Below, in pieces: positions 1 to 13,434 of a stretch of 64,000 bases of DNA. The notes beneath the pieces were generated by a model. It was not told where the DNA came from and searched no databases. It worked only from the letters and a program-made list of their open reading frames with translations. The DNA lies in assembly GCA_026874595.1 (NCBI GenBank), contig CM049306.1:87249142-87313141 (forward strand), given 5' to 3'. The translations under genes were made by a program, and so were the position numbers. The stretch comes from Sipunculus nudus (Eukaryota > Annelida > Sipuncula > Golfingiida > Sipunculidae). Every line of letters starts with the position of its first letter. Within the stretch, counting starts at the first letter, position 1.

Positions 1-69
1 TAACCCTGTAGGAATTGAACTTACAAAGTAATCTAAATGGTGAAAATTGGTGAGTACTTCAGTGATCAA

Positions 70-200
70 CAGGGGGCGTAACTAGGAGTGTCGATCTGGT
101 ACCAATCAGGAGGAAAGAAAGGGATAGTGGTCAGTGAACATCCTTTGCAAATGTTTTATTTTGATGCCACTGGAAATATATGTTGGTATATCTGAACCAA
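70..200 (+). mobile_element. Orphan hAT-like end (CAGGGGGCGTAACTAGG)
   Basis: It resembles the CAGGGGCGTAGC family of ends. No matching inverted end or target duplication was found downstream, so it may be truncated. Confidence 0.3.
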
Positions 201-522
201 AGAGACAATTATGTTTTTTAACACAATATAATGTTATATAATACCATGGTCAGCACAAGTTAACGGTGGTTAAAATGTACGCTCTCCTGTAAAATTGACT
301 AGTAAGTTCTATTATTTTAAACCATCAGGCTATAATGGTGATCTGCAAATGGTTACTAGTTAAAATAGCTCGACATCAGTCCCGCCAAATGCTGAATGCG
401 TGTAAGAGGACCTTCAGATGAATCCACGTCAAACCTAGTGTGAATTCCCAGATGTCACGTTTTGGAAAAAATAGCGAACTCGTGTATCACCTTTGCTGTT
501 CAAAATTTCTCTCCCCCCCCCT

Positions 523-543
523 CTATATTAATATATATATATA

Positions 544-587
<44 letters not shown>
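523..587. repeat. (TA)n-rich microsatellite
   Basis: Interrupted AT dinucleotide tract preceded by a short C run at about 512-521. Confidence 0.9.
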
Positions 588-589
<2 letters not shown>

Positions 590-868
590 TTCATGGAAAT
601 GTAATAGGTTTTAGTTAGAAAATGTTTTCAGCACCCCGAATTGACATTTTTCATTAAAGTCAATAAGCTTTGGTAGGTTATACCAGTCTTTTAAAATTGT
701 TGAACGTGTGGAAAGTGAAAGTTTGTTTTTAATGTGTCATTATTTTAGGTTACTATATGTACACTTTTGTAAGGCATGCGGAGGAGTTAATCTTTATTCA
801 TGGCATAAAGTAAATCTCGCGACCGTTTCCATTAACAACCTTACCAAATAACCGACCTCGCGCAATAA

Positions 869-872
<4 letters not shown>

Positions 873-918
<46 letters not shown>
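873..918. repeat. (TA)n microsatellite
   Basis: About 23 uninterrupted AT dinucleotides. Confidence 0.95.
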
Positions 919-919
<1 letters not shown>

Positions 920-2060
920 CTTCAAAAGATAAACACTGCACTTTCAGCAAGGGGAGTTTTTAGGAAACAATTTTAAGTTTTCCATTTTAGATGTTCTGCG
1001 ATCCAACCGCGGTTTCACGGGAAGAATTTTTTTCAGCAGGGAACATCACACAAGGAATGAAACGGATTTAATTACTCATTCATTTGGTTTATGACGATAT
1101 CTTATCATAATAATTATTCCAGTTTAAATTGCCTTTAGTGCCATAACAGGTAATAATGATTCAAGCATAAAATAAATGTGAAATATGTTATTGGTTGTTG
1201 CATTGATTATACATAAATCTCCCATTGATATTAGTAATGAAGTAATAAAACGCCTCATCATTAATAAAAATTTCATAAAGAAGCTGTTCCTTCATTTAAT
1301 TGAGTTGTCCATGAGATAGAACTTTCAAGAAGGTCATAGTCATTAAAGGCGCATTTGATTTTTTACTTTTGTTCGCTCAATTAGCTTGATTTTCCATTTA
1401 CCACTTGCTAATGTGTTATCAGTGTGAATGGTGTCACACAGAAGCCAGGCTCCCGCAGTTTTAGCCTTTTGATTTAATGGCCAATTGGCATATGAACAAT
1501 TTCTAATAGGAAGTCGCTGATTAGTTTTTCTTTCCATACACAATAATTGGTACTGTAGAATGTTTCATTTGCTGCTGTAATCAAAGGGGTTTCAGAAAAA
1601 AAAAGACTGCGCTCGCGCTTCGTCCGTGCAGCGAAACAAATTATAATTAAATATGAATTATTTTAGGTTCCCTTTTTTAAAGGTAAAGTTAATCTAGTTA
1701 AAACGTGCTTGTTGTCCTGAAACATTTCTAAAAGTTTCTAAAGAGCTGACAGCAGGGACATTGAACCAAAAAAAGGACCAGTTTAAAAAAAAAAATAAAT
1801 GAAACAATATATACATTAATCCGAACCCAACTTCAGCGGTTACTATCTTAAATTTATAAAAAGTTTATATTTTTATTCTAGGCCTGTGGCAAAATGGAGG
1901 AATCAGGGTATGTTTATTGTTTAAACATGCTTTTGACCCTTACCTGTGTAGCTGCAAAAGGAAATGTACAGTTGTTCTGCTAGAATTGTGCACGTTTTGT
2001 ATCGTCATAGACTGAAAACACACATTTTGTCAGTGAGTAAATAACTGAAGACTGCACACT
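919..2060. other. Unannotated AT-rich DNA
   Basis: Only short A and T runs. The 66-codon minus-strand frame at 1343-1543 has no recognisable domain. Confidence 0.6.
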
Positions 2061-2118
<58 letters not shown>

Positions 2119-2149
2119 TTATTTATCTATATATATATTATATATATAT
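2061..2149. repeat. (TA)n-rich microsatellite
   Basis: Long AT dinucleotide tract with a few interruptions. Confidence 0.9.
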
Positions 2150-2885
2150 GGCTCTGGTATGTGTTTGTAAACATTTTGTATATTTTGTATATAGTTATTA
2201 ATAAAGTGTATATAATAATATTTTCAATCATTATTCCTTCATATTATTAAAAAAGGAAATATGAACAAATTTGAGACCAAACGGAATTGCTTTAACCTTA
2301 TTATTAAAAGGCCTCTGTCTTGAATGGATTCTTGTATAGAGCTTTTATGTTAACGTGGAACACTTTTTTTTACAAATTTGTGCAGTTCAAAATTATCTTT
2401 GACTAATGCGCCAGGAGGAATACAATTGCCAATTAATTTGTCTTATGACAGTGGAGCTATCATATTATGTTAACCAATATCTGGTGGACGGTATATCTAC
2501 TGGTTTCTAATGATTAAAAAGAATAAACTCCCATTACGGGAAACCCGGTACTATTATTAGAACAAGATTACGGTACTTGAAGCTTGGATCCACATTACAC
2601 ACAGAATTTATTGGTTGACTTTGACCTTCCTGCTGCCGCATTGTTAAGAGAACGCTGTCTGGCTAGCATAACACTTTTATATTCCTAGTATATCGTGGTT
2701 ATTTTTAATCTGACAGACATATAATTCGATTTAAGGCTCTCAGTAATCAGATGACTAATAACAAAAAGGAGTACTGTTAAAAGAAGAGGACAAACACGAT
2801 AACAATAACAACTACTACAATAACAATGTTCTTAACTAGATATTTCTTGGCACCGCAGGTGCCATGGAATCCCCAGACAATTAAT
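2150..2885. other. Unannotated AT-rich DNA
   Basis: Nothing recognised: no long frame and no copy of the window's repeats. Confidence 0.6.
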
Positions 2886-2900
2886 CCCCCCCCCCCCCCC
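2886..2900. repeat. Poly-C tract (15)
   Basis: Uninterrupted run of C. Confidence 0.95.
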
Positions 2901-2973
2901 TTTAAGAATAGGCCCCTATCTTCAGCAACAATTAATATCAGACCATACTCATAGAAAAGGTCACTCTCATAGA

Positions 2974-3735
2974 AAAGGTCATGACCCCAATTTCAATATA
3001 CATCATCCCCTAAACCATGTCTATGTATATGCATAATATGAAAAAAAATCTGTCCATTAGTTTTTTACTCATAATGCTCACAGTACTGTTAAGTGGCAAT
3101 GATGGGGTATTAAACGGCACGAAAACAAGTAAAAGAATAACAGATGGCGCCACCTGTTTCCGGTACATGACAATACTATCCAAGATCTTCAGTCAAGTTG
3201 ATTTTTGGACCAATCCATGCACCCCCTATTGAGATATTAATGATTTTGTGTAATTTTCACCATATATTGAAATATTCAAGGTCAAGGCCACTCTAATAGG
3301 AAAAGTCATGACCCCAATTTATATATACATCATCCCATAACCCATGTCTGTGTATATGCATAATATGAAAGAAATCTTTCTGATAGTTTTTTACTTATAA
3401 TGCTCACAGTACTGTTAAGTGGCAATGATGGGGGTATTAAACGGCACGAAAACAAGTAAAAGAATAACAGGTGGCGCCACCAGTTTCTGGAACATGACAA
3501 CCCTATCCTTGATCTTCCATCAACTTGATTTTGGGATCAATCCATGCAAGATTTCTTGAGATATTTAAGAATTTGTGTGATTTTCCCCAAAATTGGACCT
3601 ATTCAAGGTCAAAGACACTCTCCTAGTCAAGGTCATGACCTCATTTCAAATAGGCGTCTCACCCATATCTATACATATACCAAGTTTGGTAAAGATCCAT
3701 GAAATATTTTTTGAGTTATCGCGCCAACAAGATTT
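2974..3735 (+). repeat. Tandem repeat, 327-bp unit, about 2.4 copies
   Basis: Landmarks recur exactly 327 bp apart: GCATAATATG at 3031 and 3358, and the box containing TGGCGCCACC at 3143 and 3470. A degraded third copy (GGTCATGACC, CCCATATCTATACATAT) runs from about 3630 to 3735. The second copy carries the perfect palindrome GGTGGCGCCACC. The 71-codon frame starting at 3017 lies inside a repeat unit and is not called as a gene. Confidence 0.75.
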
Positions 3736-3736
3736 A

Positions 3737-3760
3737 TATGCGGCGGCGGCGGCGGCGGGA
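3737..3760 (+). repeat. (CGG)n trinucleotide tract
   Basis: About seven GGC/CGG units follow the 327-bp repeat. It is the only such tract seen in the window. Confidence 0.7.
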
Positions 3761-3995
3761 CCGGTATGAAAACATAGTATCCCCCGACTTTGTCTGGGGA
3801 TACAATTATCATAAAAATCATCATACTGTTCATTATCATCATTATTATGTAAATTTGTTTTATACAATCTTAGACCTCAAAGAAAGAAATCTAAATTTTA
3901 TCAGTGGTCAGAAAAGATTTATTTTGCGTCTGTTATGAAAGAGATTATCGCGAAGAGAGTAGCGGGTAAGACTGATTTAAGATAAATGGTAACTT

Positions 3996-4056
3996 CAGGG
4001 ACGTAGCTAGGATTGAGGGAGGGGAGGGGGCCGAAATATTTGGAAAAGGCAATTGA

Positions 4057-4057
<1 letters not shown>
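3996..4057 (+). mobile_element. Orphan hAT-like end (CAGGGACGTAGCTAGG)
   Basis: It is followed by GGGAGGGGAGGGGGCC and then directly by a (TA)n tract, as at the right end of the element at 62308-63553. No certain partner. Confidence 0.4.

Positions 4058-4058
<1 letters not shown>

Positions 4059-4107
<49 letters not shown>
4059..4107. repeat. (TA)n microsatellite
   Basis: It abuts the orphan hAT-like end at 3996-4057. Frames reading Ile-Tyr repeats are artefacts. Confidence 0.95.
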
Positions 4108-4110
<3 letters not shown>

Positions 4111-5179
4111 CTTACAATAATCCCTCACAATTTACTGATGTTTAATTCCAAATAGAAATATCAGTTGTACAAGACGAATAAAACAAAAAAAGGACCCATG
4201 CGTCACGGCGTTCAGGTAAATTTTGTAAAATTTCAGCAAATGCAGAATATACTTATTCTCATTGTTATTGTTTTTACGTATTATTAGTACCAAAATTTAG
4301 AGAAAATGATCCTGTTATTGGTGATACCCGAATACTAAATATATGATTGCCAAACTAATACTCTGACATGACTACCATGGAAAAAACATGCAGTATTGGT
4401 TTTCGAGATACCATGTTGCATATGAAATATTTACAGAAAATTATAACATATAACATAACTTGTTAGGGGGGCTGTAGGGGAAGCCTTGCTCTGCTGAGCA
4501 ACGGGAGCTAGCTGCTTTGGCTGAAGTAAGTTCAAATACAGGGGACTAGGTGAGGGCTCCGACACTCACTGAACACCACCGGGCTGGGCTGACTTGATAT
4601 TAACTATACTACAAATGGTGTCTAAAAACTTGAATAAAAGCTACTGTATTTGAAGAGTTTATTTCAGATTTCAATAGAATAATTCATGATGTGTTTATTT
4701 CTGTGAAAAGTAAATGATCAGTTTTTACAAGGAAAAAATGTCCATGGTCAAATTTGGAGAAATTTAAGGTATTGTTACTAGTATTATATATATATATATA
4801 TGCTAATAATTTGAAAAAAAAAAATATCTGATCTAACTTCTGGCATACGATTAAAGTATGATTAGATAAACTTTTATACTTGAAAAAAGCTTTAAGCAAA
4901 TTTGTATTGACTAATTGTATGCATGTACACAGGAATTCGATAGAGGATTATCTTTGCCAAATATAAACAAAACGTTTGTTGTTTTAAAAAGGAAACTCTT
5001 GAAGTGTAACAGCAGGCTTTTACTAAAAAAACTCTAAACAGAGGTTTTCCCTTAATTTTTTCAAGAAAAAAGTCGCAGTGACCCAGTTTTGGGTTTGGTA
5101 AAAGAACTTAAGGACATCTAACCTAATATTGAATTTTGTATTCCTAGCTCCAGCGATTTCATACATGTCAGTTTACCTG
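4108..5179. other. Unannotated AT-rich DNA
   Basis: A short TA tract at 4785-4802 and nothing else recognised. Confidence 0.6.
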
Positions 5180-5240
5180 TTATCCGACGGACGGCAGGAC
5201 CATCGCTATAGCTCAGATGATCTTAGTCAGCTGAGCCACA
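5180..5240 (-). repeat. AGCTCAG-hairpin repeat, copy 1
   Basis: On the minus strand GGCTCAGCTGACTAAGATCA, CTGAGCTATAGCGAT and GTCCGTC match the copy at 49453. This hairpin plus CCGTC string is a motif I associate with mollusc genomes. Confidence 0.5.
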
Positions 5241-5369
5241 AATATGTCTGCAGGATCAAACCTAATGAAATGTAGAAATAATTCCTGAATCTGCCGATAC
5301 CAGTGACATGGATTTTCATGGTTGTGTTTTAAAAATGTTAATCATTATTAGAATGAGTGAATTTCCGGG

Positions 5370-5458
5370 AGGACGGGGAGTAAAGGATAACAACGGGATT
5401 TGGTAGGGGGAAGGGGGTGGGCATGGCCCCCTGCGGCCCCCCTCTGGCTACGCCCCTG
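5370..5458 (-). mobile_element. Orphan hAT-like end, CAGGGGCGTAGCCAGAGG inward
   Basis: Read on the minus strand from 5458 it gives CAGGGGCGTAGCCAG, G/C-rich runs and GCCATGCCC. The last block also occurs after the end at 43816. Flanks do not form a duplication with the end at 3996. Confidence 0.45.
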
Positions 5459-5465
5459 AACCTTG

Positions 5466-5472
5466 TATATAC

Positions 5473-5515
<43 letters not shown>
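5466..5515. repeat. Compound (TA)n(TG)n microsatellite
   Basis: AT then about 15 GT dinucleotides, eight bases past the hAT-like end at 5458. Confidence 0.95.
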
Positions 5516-5518
<3 letters not shown>

Positions 5519-6580
5519 CTGGTGTGTTCCTAACCGTGGACATTTTGTTTTTACTGAGAAAGGACAAGAGCTTAATTTGTAGACCTTTAAAAAGGTATAT
5601 TAAATTAAATATTCTCCGATGTCGTGTCTGTTTTTTTTTAATAATAAGATCTAAAAACGCTGTCTTATTCTCACAATCAGCTGTCCTGAAGATGGGACAG
5701 GTCTAGCCAATTTTTCAGTAAATATATGACATTATTCTTGCAAATGGCTGTATAGATAGAGAGGATAAAGCTGAACCTTAAAACCTCTAGCCCGGAGGTC
5801 CGGCCAGAAACTGTGATGATAAAACGGCTGGCATCGTGACGGTGAAAAGGTGAGCGGGGGAGTGGGGATGATCCCCACAGTGTTAAAACCACGACATCCC
5901 AAACTCAAGAGATGAGCTGATAGACGAAGAAGCAAGTCTTCTAGGCCGAACCTTATGCATATTCAATTAACCTGCCCTAGACAAGCAGTTAAAGGAAAAC
6001 CCAGCATGGTCATTCAGATATTTAAAAACAAATTGAAACAATGATATCTGGGTGATATGCATGCCAGCAAAATATCCCATAATATATATGCGTATAGAGT
6101 AAACGTAGAATTTAAGGTTATCTGTTCAAGTCTAATGGTGTCCTCGTGTATTCTAAGGCGTCAACATAACAAAGCCTGTCAGATTACTTTTCTGTCCTTG
6201 TTTGGGCCTAGGGAAATCATTTTCTGAGGCGGAGGTAATTCTGTCGTGCACGTATGCTAGCGATTTAATCTTACTGAGGAAAAAATCGAAAACCAAAGAA
6301 AAGGGCATGGTACATGTAAATACATACATGCAAGTTTGATTTAATTAAAAAATATGGTGTCATGTTTCCGGTATAGCTTGATTCTAAATCAGGTTTATAT
6401 ATATAAAATATAAGAATAGAATAATATTTTTCAGTAAACTCAAGAAAGGAACCAAAGTCTGTTATTCTACTTATTGATTTTTTTCCATTTCCATATATTA
6501 ATATTATTCTCTGAACAGCACAGGGGATTACTAAATTGACCATCCCCCGACCCTTGCTTAAAGTGTGTGTGTTCACCCAT
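5516..6580. other. Unannotated AT-rich DNA
   Basis: The minus-strand frames at 5677-5935 overlap in two registers and the 101-codon frame at 6271-6576 lacks a domain. No gene called. Confidence 0.55.
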
Positions 6581-6596
6581 CCCCCCCCCCCCCCCC
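6581..6596. repeat. Poly-C tract (16)
   Basis: Uninterrupted run of C. Confidence 0.95.
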
Positions 6597-6651
6597 GTAT
6601 TGACGCTCCTGGTTATTACCACATGACTGCACATAACATACCTGACGAAGC

Positions 6652-6695
6652 CTGTATATATGAATATATATTTATATATGTGTGTGTGTGTGTGT
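6652..6695. repeat. Compound (TA)/(TG) microsatellite
   Basis: Short AT tract followed by about eight TG units. Confidence 0.85.
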
Positions 6696-7174
6696 TAGGT
6701 TTATAAAAGCAGTACTACTTTACTTCCGTCTTCAGACATGCGTCATATAGGCGTAACCCTGCCTGATACACTGGCTAAGTTTCTGATTAATGGCGCTGCG
6801 AAACATATAAAATTTCTCAAAGTTTATGGGAAACCCACGGAAAATGACTCCCCTCAGGACATACTTGATAGCGTTCTCGACAGTTGAAGACCAAAACATG
6901 GCATTGATAGAGTGACACCTCCGTCAATCAAAATATAGATTTTACTTTAACCAGAATATTTCTTGAAGAATTCCACTTTTCCTAACATGAACTGCAGCTC
7001 GACAATTGTTATGATAACCACGTAGCAATCACTCGGCGTTGGTAAAATATACACAAATAGTGTATAAACTAACGCCGATTTGTATAAACAAACATTTTCC
7101 TTCATTTCTTCTCCATTTCTGCATGTATCAATTTTGTATTAAAAGTCCACTGGCATCACCTTCATCTGGGCCTG

Positions 7175-7190
7175 CCCCCCCCCCCCCCCC
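7175..7190. repeat. Poly-C tract (16)
   Basis: Uninterrupted run of C. Confidence 0.95.
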
Positions 7191-9929
7191 AAATTGCATG
7201 GGCATCGTTACGTCGTACAATATACAGGCGTATTGACTTTACAAAGTGAACATTCAGTTTAGGTGTATTCAATAAAATCAAATGCCGTGTTTATTGAGCC
7301 TGTCCTTATAACAAAGGCTGTCAAACATCTAATCAGTATTTAATGGAGCTTGGTTGTGGTTACGAAATTAACGCAATGTAGTTTATATATTAATGCCCCT
7401 TCCATTAACACAGCAACAGGGGCGTGTGTATTAACACAAGAAGTGCCTTCATTAATGCCATAATGGGATTACTGAAACAGAGAGAACCACGCGTACGCTG
7501 AGGACAGTCTGCTGTCATTTCGTGTTAGCGGAGACGACATATATATGCGGCCTCAGCTCCTGAATTCTATTAACAAGAAAAAGTAATGGACTTTGGTGTT
7601 GGGTGGTTATATATTTTGACTAATTAATCCCATTATTGTACTGCTAATACAATGAAGTAGTATGAGTAGAGGTACAAGTTTTTAACGCTTGGTGGAGTTG
7701 GTCGCGACCCCTTCCCCGACACCCCCGGGCAGTTGATCGATTGGACTTCTCCCAAGGTATCCCCTTCGGACTTAGTGCCACCTCGCCGGTTCTTGTCATT
7801 TTGGTTTATGGGCTTGCAAAAGACCGCGGTCCCGTTGATGAATTGTCCAGGGAGCTATTTGCTGACGCTACTTTATGACAGATAGCATGCAAGTTAAGAC
7901 CAAATATGAAAATAAAAAAGAATCCTACTTGCCTTTCGTTGTGATTCATGATTCTTATCTCCTTTTTGCAAGGTAAGGTGGAAAATGTATTTGTGAGGTC
8001 GCTGTGAACGCCATTACAGTATCAGACGAAGCGCTTAGTGTTTCATGCATTTGTAATGTTAAACATAGGCTGTAGAAAACTTGTATGTCGAAGGAAAAAC
8101 ATCAAGTATTCTGTTTTATGTTTTTAAATGATTCACATGTATACATTCTATTTAAACATGCCCAGAATCTCTCAGCATAACTATTATTTATAGCTACTTA
8201 CAATGATATTTGGTTTATAACTTTTTGAGTGTGATGAATTCACGCCCATGAAGACGGAGATTAATTGTGTTAAATGAGTCGTAAACGAGTTGTTTGTTTG
8301 AGAACTTTCATAGTTCACCGGCTGGGTAGCCAAACTTAAACCAAGACCTCAATTAATTTAATACTCAGTTTAAGCACAAGATGCAAGGCCAACAACATAT
8401 TAAACCACGTTAAGAATAAAAAAATATAAATGTCATAGCAACTTATAGTGCAATTATTAGGCTCTTTTCCCTGTTAAGTTTACAAATTTATATTTAAATG
8501 ACACATTTTTATTTCATTGTGTGTTGAGCTCTGTAAAATATTGCATAGGAAAGATTAATATTTCTTGACATATAGAAGAAATATCAAAAGTCCTTAACTT
8601 TCTAATTCACACTCTCCAAAGCTTGCTCTTCAAGGGTCCTTAAGCAACAAAACATAATTTGCTTATTTGTAAAGCCTCGGTCAGAACCCGCTGCGGTCAC
8701 AGCTCACCGAAGAGTACCGACGGATTTTGGGACCGTAGGAATAGAGGAATATAGGAATGTGACATTTTTGCCGCATAAAGTCAGCAATTTAACCAATTTG
8801 TATAGTGTCATATTTTGCAGGAAGAATGGCGAAAGGAAGCGAACAACAACCGGGAACCAGCTGTTGAACACATATTGACCTTGAACAGGTGAACAGGGAA
8901 ACGTTCCTTATCGGCCTGCCTTATACTTGGCTGTCAACCGTCTCACTTTCTAAGAGAGATTGTATTTAACTTTTTTAGGAAGAAAAAAATACTTTTTCGT
9001 CGCATGTAGTTTTGATAAATGGAGTAACACTCAAAATCTCTGGCAAGGAATGCTGAACCGACTACCATTGGTTGATCTTAATCAAATTTCATGTTCTCAA
9101 ATCTCTTTCATGTTCTAAACAATTAAAGATCAAAATATATTGTGAAAGAAATAAGAAGGAAAATTTTATGTATTGAAAAGGGAAAATATCATAACGTTTT
9201 AACAAACTTCGATTATTAAATGCTAAATTAAGGTTGTGTGCAAACGAGTAGGGCTGGGGACGTACACCTTCGTCTTTATCTGGTAACTTTAACTTTAAAT
9301 GTTCCGTGAAAAATATATTCTGTGCTTACTTCAAGGTATCATTTTTATAGCCTCGTTCATCATTAATGTCATCCGTGGATAAATATAAAATCTAGTCATA
9401 TGCGTTTATTTTACATGTACAGCATACTATAGATACTGATGCTATATGTGTACGTTTAAAGAAAAGCCGAACTCGAGAGCAAATTATTTGAACTGTATAT
9501 TTTCCATTTATTCATTCCAGGCAAAACCTGAAAGCCACCGTTCAAATTCTTGTTAAAAGAAACAATTTAATAACCCTTAGGACACCTTCGGTAGTTTTCA
9601 GATTGTCTGGAGATTCAGTGACATACGTCTTAGATGATTATAAGAAATTTCTGTCACACCCGAAGCAGTAGAAAGATAAGGAATCAAGGAATGTCAAGGA
9701 ATATCATAATACACGACGGACAGCGACATAAAATGATGTCCCAAACCGGTACATATGCTCCACAAAATAGTGTTATATCGGATTTTAAGAGAAATCCAAC
9801 GGTTTTTGTGTAAACGCTTTCTCAAGGTCGTCTCCTTACTTCTCTCTTCCTGATTTCATACACACGCTAGTCTGATCCTATGGTTATCTGATTTCAAGGG
9901 CGAGCACTAACACCGGGATTACATTGACG
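7191..9929. other. Unannotated DNA with a GC-richer patch
   Basis: A GC-rich patch at about 7690-7820 (CCCCGACACCCCCGGGCAG) stands out. No open frame of 60 codons and no second copy in the window. Confidence 0.5.
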
Positions 9930-10100
9930 GTATATTTGTGAATATTCCTTGATGAAGTTCTTAAATCACGATTATGTTCCATCCACACGAAACTATTATC
10001 GATTCTTCACTGGTCCCTACCCGAAAAGCCCTGAAAAAATGAGTTTCCATTCAGGACTGAGTGAGTTATGTTGTTAACATAACTCCTGGCGGAGGCAATA
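9930..10100 (+). mobile_element. Dispersed repeat ending CTCCTGGCGGAGGCAATA, copy 1
   Basis: TGAATATTCCTTGATGAAGTTC, CGATTCTTCACTGG, CCCGAAAAGCCCTGA and the end CTCCTGGCGGAGGCAATA match the copies at 35488 and 40134. The 5' part seems truncated or too diverged to place. Confidence 0.5.
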
Positions 10101-11530
10101 AACCGAAGGCTTTATATATCTCAGTTTAATCCTGAGTCCTAATTAACCAAAGAAACGGTGTCCATTAGTTAAATCGCCAATGAACGTTACATCTTTATTT
10201 TGAACAAAATATTTGCATTTAACTCACAAATATGAGAAAAATAAATTCATTGAAGGTATTTATTCAAATATTTTATATTCTGTTTTCTCTATTCTCTGAT
10301 ATAATTCTTCATTTTCTAATTAGCCCATGTGGCTGTTATCTTTAATAACACATCATTACCATATGCTAATATTTTAAAAATATAATCTTGTATCTCATAG
10401 GATAATCATGAAAGCAAATTATGACCTTTGATCAACACCTTTGATACATTCTACATTCTTTTTAAAACGTTATAACTCATATGTTGTCGAATTAAATATC
10501 TATTTAGCAAGAGTACACTAGACTGATGTCTCTCAAAGAAAAATAATGCAAACACATTAAAACAAAAGTCATTTAGTATAAACAGTGTATATGCAATATT
10601 ATGGCGTAATTGTACATTTTTAAAGCTTAGAAAGCTGTTTTGTATTTTTTATATTCCTCGATGATTGGTTAAACTATTCTAAGAACATTTAAGGAAAATA
10701 CATTAACATTTTTTGCATGTAAAACCATATTTGTAATTTCACTTTACCCCAGATTAAATGAGGCATTGTATCTCTAGGTATTTTCCGTTTTATAGGATGT
10801 GCCAATGGCCAGGTGGGCACACTATTTTTTAAGAGGACCATGAAATTCCAAGAGTCTTGACGTTCTGATATGCAAATATTACGGACTCATCTCTCATTGG
10901 CCAGGTCGTTATATTGGTCAATGATATCTCGTAAATGTCTGATTTAGTGACTACAACTGAATTCGTGGTGCGTTTCATTAACATATATCAAGAGCCAATA
11001 AGATTATCATAACTACTGGAGACACCCAGTTGGTACGAGAACGACCAGAAAATCAACACAACACAAACCACCCAATACCCAAAATGCAACCTGGCGGTCC
11101 GCACGCTAAGAATTAGGGAGAAACTTATTACCAGATGTAGAATGTGACATTCAGCCGGAGGGAACTGTGGCGGCCACTGAGGCTTGGTTTATATTTACAA
11201 CAATTGACAGCGGTCGGAGTTGCAATCCGTTGAGCCAAAAGAAACTAGTCAATAAAGAAGGCGAGAGGACCAAACATGAAAACGTAAATAATCTCCGCGT
11301 GGACCGAGTGAAAAACACGACTGAACGATGTCAGTCTATCAGACCGCAGGAACAACAGAATAGGCGAAAGGTTTCAGCGTCTTTGAACAAGGTTTGACTG
11401 GCCGGGGATATACTTAAGAACACAATAGTATTTTCAATATGAATTGATTTAACTGTTTCTGAATGTCATAATTCTCCACCAAAACACCATGCGTTTTGAA
11501 AACTGCATTTTCCTTCCTCGCACGATAAAC
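10101..11530. other. Unannotated DNA
   Basis: A GC-richer stretch at about 11030-11400 carries a 76-codon plus frame that begins at GTG, is rich in Arg, Lys and Asn, and has no recognisable domain. Confidence 0.5.
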
Positions 11531-11552
11531 TATATATATATGTATATATATA

Positions 11553-11596
<44 letters not shown>

Positions 11597-11612
11597 TGTG
11601 TGTGTGTGTGTG
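11531..11612. repeat. Compound (TA)n(TG)n microsatellite
   Basis: AT tract with few interruptions ending in about eight TG units. The 76-codon frame across it is an artefact. Confidence 0.95.
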
Positions 11613-13383
11613 TCCTTCGGTTACCCTATTGTATCATAAAGAAATGCTTCGTGGCGCACAGCATGTACGTATGCATATATGTTGCCTATATGTTCATCAT
11701 TTTATGTTTATCTTGCTGAAATAAATGCATTTACACCTTAACGATGCCGACGGTTAACGCCATCAAGTTAGGTCCACCTTATGCTATTAGTAATGTAAAA
11801 TTAATGTGATATCTTGGAGACTCCTCAACTGATCGTTAATAATTGACATATACCCTGCCCAAACTGACACTCAAGGTGCACAGGAACCTAGGTCTAAACT
11901 AGTTAACATGTGAGGCAGATGGGCATCCCAGCTTGTCCATAAAACAGGTTGGGCTTAACACAAAATAAACTTGCACCATGTCTTATATTTTATAAATTTA
12001 GTTCATACGGACAGACAGACACCTGTCAGGCTTTTTTATATCGATGTTGGTATATATTTTACGAGATTCCCAGGTAAATAAAGATTTCGCTAGTAAATAC
12101 GGAGTACATACCTGACAGACTAAACATGAAAATATGCTGACGATCTGTTTTCTAGAGGGCAAACAGTTGTCAAATTTTCATATGAGTTATATAATGGAAA
12201 TTAAATGACAGATGCATTGTGTATGGTTCTTTTTGTTCAATGAATAATTAATTAAATGGAATCCTTCCAAATTTAACCAAAAGAAATGTTGACATGGACT
12301 TTTTAAGATAGATTTAGAAGCGTGAACAGGGCACATAAACTATTTCATTTGAAATATGTTATTATAATATACTGACACTTGCCAGAAGTACTTATGCTTA
12401 ACGAACAATAATAAAATATGTTTTGTCTACCACAATTCAAAACTTATCAAGATAACATCAATTTTAATAGTTAGAAATTTACCAGCAATCTAAGGTTGTT
12501 TAAATTCCGAAATTAATTTGATAATTTTTTATTAAATATTATTAAGAAATTATAGATCATTTGTCTAAAATCAAACAAAATGCTAAAATCTAAACAACCG
12601 TGAGCTGTTATTCAGCTAATATGTACATGTTACATGTTAGTTTGTAAGAATCAACACTAACCAATTACATGTATTCTGGCGAATGAACAAATAACCTATG
12701 CTGACTTATATGATAATTATATATGGTGTGATATATCAGAAAACCTTATTCTTCAAAAAATTAAACTGTATTCCTGATGACACGTGTCAGTAATCCACGT
12801 GCCAGTTATCAACAGAAGAAAATCCCAAATAAGCAGACTAGTGCCAATGATAAAAGCACACGGAGACCTAGCTGGGTCTAGCTAATTGGAAGTTACCAAA
12901 ATGAGGCTAAATTGTGGACTAGTCTTGTTCCTAACAGAAGATAAGTAGATCAGGAAGGAAAAACACAGACAATAATGACTGTCATCTAGGCCAAGACTGG
13001 TTTCTTCATGATCCGTACATGATCCAGATGAGTATAACTTGTTTTACATTGGTGTATACTAGTAACATCATACAGCATTTACGTGTGTTGTAATCTAGTC
13101 CATTAATAATATAAATTTTAATGTTATTTCTACTTCAAAGACATTGCCCTGCCGTTAAAGTATCGTAGGCTTATTTTCACATGTATCCCGATCTGCAATA
13201 TTTACACAATCAGTAATTCTTTTTCTCTTTTCTGTGTATTATACTATTAGTATTTTATCAATAATAATCCAATGTCAGAACTTGTAATTTGAATGATACT
13301 GCTGCCTTGGCCTTGTTATTACATGACACATACTAAAGGTTATTTCAATGGGCATCAAATACTGATGGCATATATATAGATTT

Positions 13384-13385
<2 letters not shown>
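11613..13385. other. Unannotated AT-rich DNA
   Basis: Nothing recognised. Confidence 0.6.

Positions 13386-13432
<47 letters not shown>
13386..13432. repeat. (TA)n microsatellite
   Basis: About 23 uninterrupted AT dinucleotides. Confidence 0.95.

Positions 13433-13434
<2 letters not shown>

Noticed and set aside
3996-5458. The orphan hAT-like ends at 3996 and 5458 as one 1.46-kb element
   Set aside because: Orientation fits, but the outside 8-mers (ggtaactt and aaccttgt) do not form a duplication and the subterminal sequences differ.
11489-11719. Frame with long Tyr-Ile and Cys-Val repeats (also near 3919, 5485, 13275, 56843 and 63404)
   Set aside because: Translation of TA and TG microsatellites.
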